Shown here piece by piece: positions 60,603 through 64,000 of a stretch of DNA of 64,000 nucleotides; within the stretch, counting starts at the first letter, position 1; each line of letters opens with the position of its first letter. Source of the DNA: Lentilactobacillus sp. Marseille-Q4993 (GTDB lineage Bacteria; Bacillota; Bacilli; Lactobacillales; Lactobacillaceae); assembly GCF_951230165.1 (NCBI RefSeq), contig NZ_CATNVB010000009.1:1-64000 (forward strand), read 5' to 3'. The position numbers and the translations under genes are program-made. The notes beneath the pieces were generated by a model. The model was not told the origin of the DNA and searched no databases. It worked only from the letters and a program-made list of their open reading frames with translations.

Positions 60603-61421
60603 CTATTTCCAGCTTGGCGCATGTCGGTCACGTCCTAGATTTTCGGTGTAAAGCCACTGAATATTGGCACCGTTTTTGACCTTGTAAATCCCACATGATT
60701 TATCAGGAAACTTGCCGTTTACTCGGTACAACCAGCCACTTTCATTTCCCTTATCAAATTCAAACAGGCCATTGATTCCACGAACATAAACCGTGCTATT
60801 AGCTCCCTTATATGAAAGTGGAATATGCTTGTCGGCACAAACCCGCTTGAGAACATCACTGACCATATCACCCGAGTGAATTTTCACTTTTTCGGAAACG
60901 ATTTTCTTATTCCCCTCACTGATTGGTCCGTAAATACTGAGGGTGGCAGTCTTACCACTACTTCTACTAATGAGCTTATGAGTGACGACTGGTGACTTTA
61001 CCGCTGAGGCTTTTCTCTTGGTTACCTTTTTGGGCGCTGTCTTTGATTTGCTGGGCTTAGTAGCATTGTGCTTTCCAGTAGTTTGATTTTCTGCCTGCTT
61101 AGTTGCGCTTGGAGAATCGGCTTGGCCTTCGCTACCTGTCCCAGCGTTATCTTGCTTATCGCTCTGTTTACTTTGAGTGGCAGTCCGATTTGTCTTTTTA
61201 GCGTTTGCTAACTTTTTGGTAGGGTTCTTTCGCTTCTTTGCCTGCTCTTTTTGACTTGTTGAGTCAGCCTGTTTCTCATGGCTTGCCTTATGGGCCGGGG
61301 CACTCGTTGTTTGGTCTGAATTACCATCAGCTGAATTGTTCAACGTCGCCATTGCTCCAAACAGCATTCCAACCACAATCAACAAGCTAGCGATTAACCC
61401 AAAAATTTTTTTCTTCGACAA
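60603..61421 (-). CDS. DUF4430 (transcobalamin beta-domain-like) protein, paralogue 2
   Basis: A 272-residue exported protein with an N-terminal hydrophobic segment (about 6-28, no lipobox Cys), a Lys/Gln/Ser-rich linker (about 40-155) and a C-terminal DUF4430 domain (about 163-270). The domain reads SIYGPISEGNKKIVSE, SGWLYRVNGKFPDKSCGIYK and WLYTENLGRDRHAP. The domain is clearly paralogous to that at 58752. The TTG start follows GAAGGAGGAG. A hairpin with T-run lies just upstream and may act as an internal attenuator. Confidence 0.87.
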   Translation of the reverse strand: MSKKKIFGLIASLLIVVGMLFGAMATLNNSADGNSDQTTSAPAHKASHEKQADSTSQKEQAKKRKNPTKKLANAKKTNRTATQSKQSDKQDNAGTGSEGQADSPSATKQAENQTTGKHNATKPSKSKTAPKKVTKRKASAVKSPVVTHKLISRSSGKTATLSIYGPISEGNKKIVSEKVKIHSGDMVSDVLKRVCADKHIPLSYKGANSTVYVRGINGLFEFDKGNESGWLYRVNGKFPDKSCGIYKVKNGANIQWLYTENLGRDRHAPSWK

Positions 61422-61438
61422 CCTAACTCCTCCTTCCT

Positions 61439-61475
61439 AAAAAATCCCCAATGTTAGTTGGACCAACACCAGGGA
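61439..61475 (-). terminator. Internal terminator/attenuator in the ECF operon
   Basis: Stem TCCC...GTGTT / TAACAT...GGGGA followed by T6, directly before the GGAAGGAGGAG site of the second DUF4430 gene. It would lower expression of the six downstream genes relative to the first. Confidence 0.55.
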
Positions 61476-61493
61476 CTTTGTTAGACCAGATTA

Positions 61494-63683
61494 TTACCCA
61501 ATCTCACTGACAAGTTTCTTATTTGCGGTAATGTAACCACCGTTTTTAAGGACAAACCGAGTGGTATCACCAAGTTTAACTACTTTTGATACCTTAACCT
61601 TAGCTCCTTTTTTGTGGTGCTTTTGGAAGTGAGTTAAGTTCTTTGAGGCGTATTGATTAACCCCTTTAGGATTAATCACTTTGATTTGAGTTGCTTTCTT
61701 TGTGTAATATGCATTAACAATGACGTTACTGTCGTTCAATACATATCCTTGATCACCAGATACTGTATTTTTCAGTTGATATACCAAATCATTGTTAGAA
61801 TTCTTAAACATTCCAATTACTTTAAACATTGGGCTCTTGTTACGACTAGCTTTTGCGTAGCTAACAGTCATGTTGGTTAGGTTAGCTTCACTAAACAAGT
61901 TAACTTCTTTGATACCCAAAACATATTTCATTGAAGTAGTTACGGGAGTTGGTTCTGTCACCTTAGTTGGTTGGTTATTTGAGTTATCTTGGCTAGGAGT
62001 TGTTGATGAATCAGTTGAACTTGGAAGTACACTGATCAACATCCCCCCAAGCAAACCATTACTAGTGATTGGTGAAGGCGTTGGATTAACAACTTGATTG
62101 TTATTGCCGTTGTTATCATTGTTGTTTGAAGGTTCTTCCGTGTGCTTAGCAACGGCTGCCTTGATTGCGGCTACCCCTTCAGTTTCACTTTTAGCAATCT
62201 CAGCTTCCTTGGTGGCTTCGTTAACTTCAACTGTGTACTTTGAAAGCAATTGGTTCACTAATTCATTTGTAGCTGTCTTATCTTCATCACTCATCTTGGA
62301 ATCAGCTATAACCTCAGCTTGTCTAGCCTTAGCAGCATCAACAAGGGTTGAAATTGCGGTTAGCTTTGCAGTCTGTACGGCATCTGTTTCGTCTGTTTTC
62401 TTAGGAGTGGCTTTCTTGATGGCATCAAGACCTTCATTTTTAATCTTTGCCACGTCTTCAGCTGAATTTGCATTCGTAATCTGAACCGTGTACTTAGAAA
62501 GTAAGTCGGTTACTGAAGCTATCGTTGCTTTCTTGTCAGCGTCACTTAGCTTGGTATCAGCTTGAACTGATTTTTGTTTTTCTTCGGCAGCGCCAACTAA
62601 AGCTGAAACTGCAGCCATCTTATCTTTATCCCCCGCAGCAACTTGGCGCTCGTTGTTGGCAAAGTCGAAGATTGAACCCTTTTTAGTTTGGGTGTAAGCA
62701 ACTTGATCAAGCGCGTAGACAGATTGTTGGGTTGCCATAACAACTGCTCCAGCCTGTTCATGTTGCCACATGAATGATCCATCTTTTTGCTGGAATGATA
62801 GTAATCCTGCGAGTGGTGACTTACCGCCTTCAGTCAATCCCTTTGTGACATCAACACCACAGCTTGCAAGACCAGCAACAATCATAGCGTTACTATTTGA
62901 ATTCTCGGTTTTACCAAACGTACTAGTTTTATCCAAAAAACCACCAGTAGCTGGAACATACAGTTTATCCTTGATTGCAGTTTCAGCTTTCTCAATTGCA
63001 TCCTTGACCCCAGGTTGATCTTGATGCATTGCAAGAGCTTGAAGGGCCATTCCAGTCATATCTACTCGACCGAAGTAATTCCAAGTGCCACCCGTTTCTT
63101 GCTTGGCAACTAATTGTTTAACTAATGATTGAATAGAAGCACTAACCCCTTCATCATCATAATCATTGGCACTAAGCGCAATAATTCCGTAGATAATTGA
63201 AGTTTCATAATTATTTTTTTCATCCTTCGTTCCATCCATGATTGCTTGAATCATGTCGAAGTCTTCATCATCACCATGTTCATCCTTCACAAGAACTGAT
63301 TCTGGATCACCGCCAACTGATTCCATGCCGATTGCATCACGCTCAAGTGTAGTAATGGTACTGTGATCATGATTAATATCCGTTTCCAGATTATCGTATA
63401 TCGCGTCCGCCTGCTCACTAGTCATTCCCTGAGGGCTTCTTGAGATAGCTAATGCGTCCCAAGCATCATGATCACCCAGGTTATCTGCGGTGTTGTTGAT
63501 GTAATTAACCCCAGACTTGATTGCTGCATTATAGTCGTCATTAGCAGCAACCGTGGCTTGGCTAGCTACTGGTACTAGCTCACCGCTACCAGTACTAGTT
63601 TGGGCCCCAGCATTCACCGTTCCCATTGAGACTGCACCACCAAGAATCGCAGCACTAACCCATAAAATTCGCTTAATGTTCAT
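61494..63683 (-). CDS. Large secreted alpha/alpha-barrel protein with DUF1542-like repeats and DUF5776 tail
   Basis: A 729-residue exported protein, first of the operon. It has a signal peptide (1-30) and an alpha/alpha-barrel (about 45-350) paralogous to that at 59652 (DAWDALAISRSPQGMT; VDMTGMALQALAMHQDQPGV; NSNSNAMIVAGLASCGVDV; ATQQSVYALDQVAYTQTKKG). Two DUF1542-like helical repeats (about 360-530; LSDADKKATI, MSDEDKTATN) follow, then an Asn/Pro/Thr spacer. A DUF5776 wall-binding tail (about 590-729; VINPKGVNQYASKNLTHFQK) completes it. It is the wall-anchored form of the barrel, set away from the membrane by the repeats. GCGGAGG precedes the ATG at 63683. Confidence 0.87.
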   Translation of the reverse strand: MNIKRILWVSAAILGGAVSMGTVNAGAQTSTGSGELVPVASQATVAANDDYNAAIKSGVNYINNTADNLGDHDAWDALAISRSPQGMTSEQADAIYDNLETDINHDHSTITTLERDAIGMESVGGDPESVLVKDEHGDDEDFDMIQAIMDGTKDEKNNYETSIIYGIIALSANDYDDEGVSASIQSLVKQLVAKQETGGTWNYFGRVDMTGMALQALAMHQDQPGVKDAIEKAETAIKDKLYVPATGGFLDKTSTFGKTENSNSNAMIVAGLASCGVDVTKGLTEGGKSPLAGLLSFQQKDGSFMWQHEQAGAVVMATQQSVYALDQVAYTQTKKGSIFDFANNERQVAAGDKDKMAAVSALVGAAEEKQKSVQADTKLSDADKKATIASVTDLLSKYTVQITNANSAEDVAKIKNEGLDAIKKATPKKTDETDAVQTAKLTAISTLVDAAKARQAEVIADSKMSDEDKTATNELVNQLLSKYTVEVNEATKEAEIAKSETEGVAAIKAAVAKHTEEPSNNNDNNGNNNQVVNPTPSPITSNGLLGGMLISVLPSSTDSSTTPSQDNSNNQPTKVTEPTPVTTSMKYVLGIKEVNLFSEANLTNMTVSYAKASRNKSPMFKVIGMFKNSNNDLVYQLKNTVSGDQGYVLNDSNVIVNAYYTKKATQIKVINPKGVNQYASKNLTHFQKHHKKGAKVKVSKVVKLGDTTRFVLKNGGYITANKKLVSEIG

Positions 63684-63700
63684 TATTAATATCCTCCGCT

Positions 63701-63725
63701 TTGATGATTCATTGTGAATCATCAA
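63701..63725 (-). promoter_or_regulatory. Leader hairpin/operator abutting the ribosome site of the ECF operon
   Basis: Perfect inverted repeat TTGATGATTCA-TTG-TGAATCATCAA. Its edge is three bases from the GGAGG site (63693-63697) of the first gene. It could be an operator or an RNA stem that changes access to the ribosome site. There is no T-run, so it is not a terminator. Confidence 0.6.
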
Positions 63726-64000
63726 GTTTTTATATCCATCAAGTAGTGTATCTGGTTCAGAAATGGCTTTCATTCCACAAATTTGCCAACAAGTATGATT
63801 TTTACAACCAACTTTGCTACATTTCACAAACTAACTTGACAGTTGATAACATCAACCGTTATTTGAATGTAACCGCTTTTATAAAAATCACCACTAATCC
63901 CCGTCATTATGGGCTTTGATAATATTTTGCAAAAATGGTAATATTTTGACCTTTGCTCAATTTGAGACGATCTAAATTTAGTCATTTTCCCCCGAAATAT
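63726..64000. other. Upstream region of the ECF operon
   Basis: Non-coding, AT-rich. It holds a small perfect palindrome GTTGAT-AAC-ATCAAC (63842-63856) and a possible minus-strand promoter (TTGCAA, 17 bp, TAATGA, complement of about 63906-63934). I searched it for B12-box and T-box cores and saw none. Confidence 0.45.

Noticed and set aside
63684-64000. Cobalamin riboswitch upstream of the ECF operon
   Set aside because: No B12 box (GCCACTG-type) or recognisable core was seen on either strand; a covariance search is needed to be sure.

Overview
The window is low-GC Gram-positive DNA from a lactic acid bacterium, most likely a heterofermentative member of the Lactobacillaceae. The evidence is strong AGGAGG-type ribosome sites, T-box leaders, a DUF5776/LPXTG cell-surface repertoire, a 1,3-propanediol-dehydrogenase-like enzyme and a lactobacillar GH36 alpha-galactosidase. 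I cannot name the species.

Layout. 1-410: 5' end of a 16S rRNA gene leaving the window, with tandem promoters. 458-2000: tyrS with T-box. 2.2-6.1 kb: small metalloprotease, MerR regulator divergent from an MFS pump/DUF4811 pair. 6.2-9.5 kb: oxidoreductases, a dTDP-glucose dehydratase, a tiny membrane protein behind a PerR/Fur-like box, and a DhaT-like dehydrogenase with a cre site. 9.7-11.2 kb: T-box-controlled Cys/Met PLP enzyme. 11.3-19.6 kb: possible 17-residue peptide gene, secreted protein, CPBP protease, hemolysin III/DUF1836 pair, D,D-carboxypeptidase, an internally duplicated protein of unknown function, and the M20 peptidase/alpha-galactosidase operon. 19.7 and 43.2 kb: two copies, in opposite orientation, of a 205-bp hairpin-rich repeat. 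19.9-23.7 kb: metabolic genes. 23.8-28.6 kb: an Isd-like heme acquisition operon (two NEAT-like surface proteins, IsdE-like binding protein, FecCD permease, ATPase). 28.8-30.9 kb: LPXTG adhesin. 31-39.6 kb: dehydrogenases, glycosyltransferase, secreted protein and menA. 39.7-41.7 kb: SOS-controlled Y-family polymerase operon with YolD-like protein. 43.4-44.4 kb: frameshifted TSUP transporter and a structured RNA candidate. 44.8-54.8 kb: NlpC/P60, amidase and lipase-like secreted enzymes, transporter, ASCH protein, an autoregulated HTH/DUF3278 pair and a SHOCT protein. 55.3 kb: an orphan T-box stem I. 55.5-63.7 kb: a seven-gene operon for nutrient capture and ECF transport.

The most unusual system is that last operon. 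It encodes a dedicated ECF transporter (S component, fused A-A ATPase, T component) preceded by two secreted alpha/alpha-barrel proteins and two secreted DUF4430 proteins. Animal intrinsic factor and transcobalamin consist of exactly these two modules, an alpha6/alpha6 barrel and a DUF4430-like beta domain. The operon therefore looks like a bacterial, split and duplicated transcobalamin-type corrinoid capture device feeding an ECF importer. The substrate is inferred; no cobalamin riboswitch was found.

Together with the heme operon and menA, the window suggests a bacterium that scavenges large cofactors (heme, probably a corrinoid) through surface proteins tethered by lysine-rich linkers, and may use menaquinone and acquired heme for respiration.
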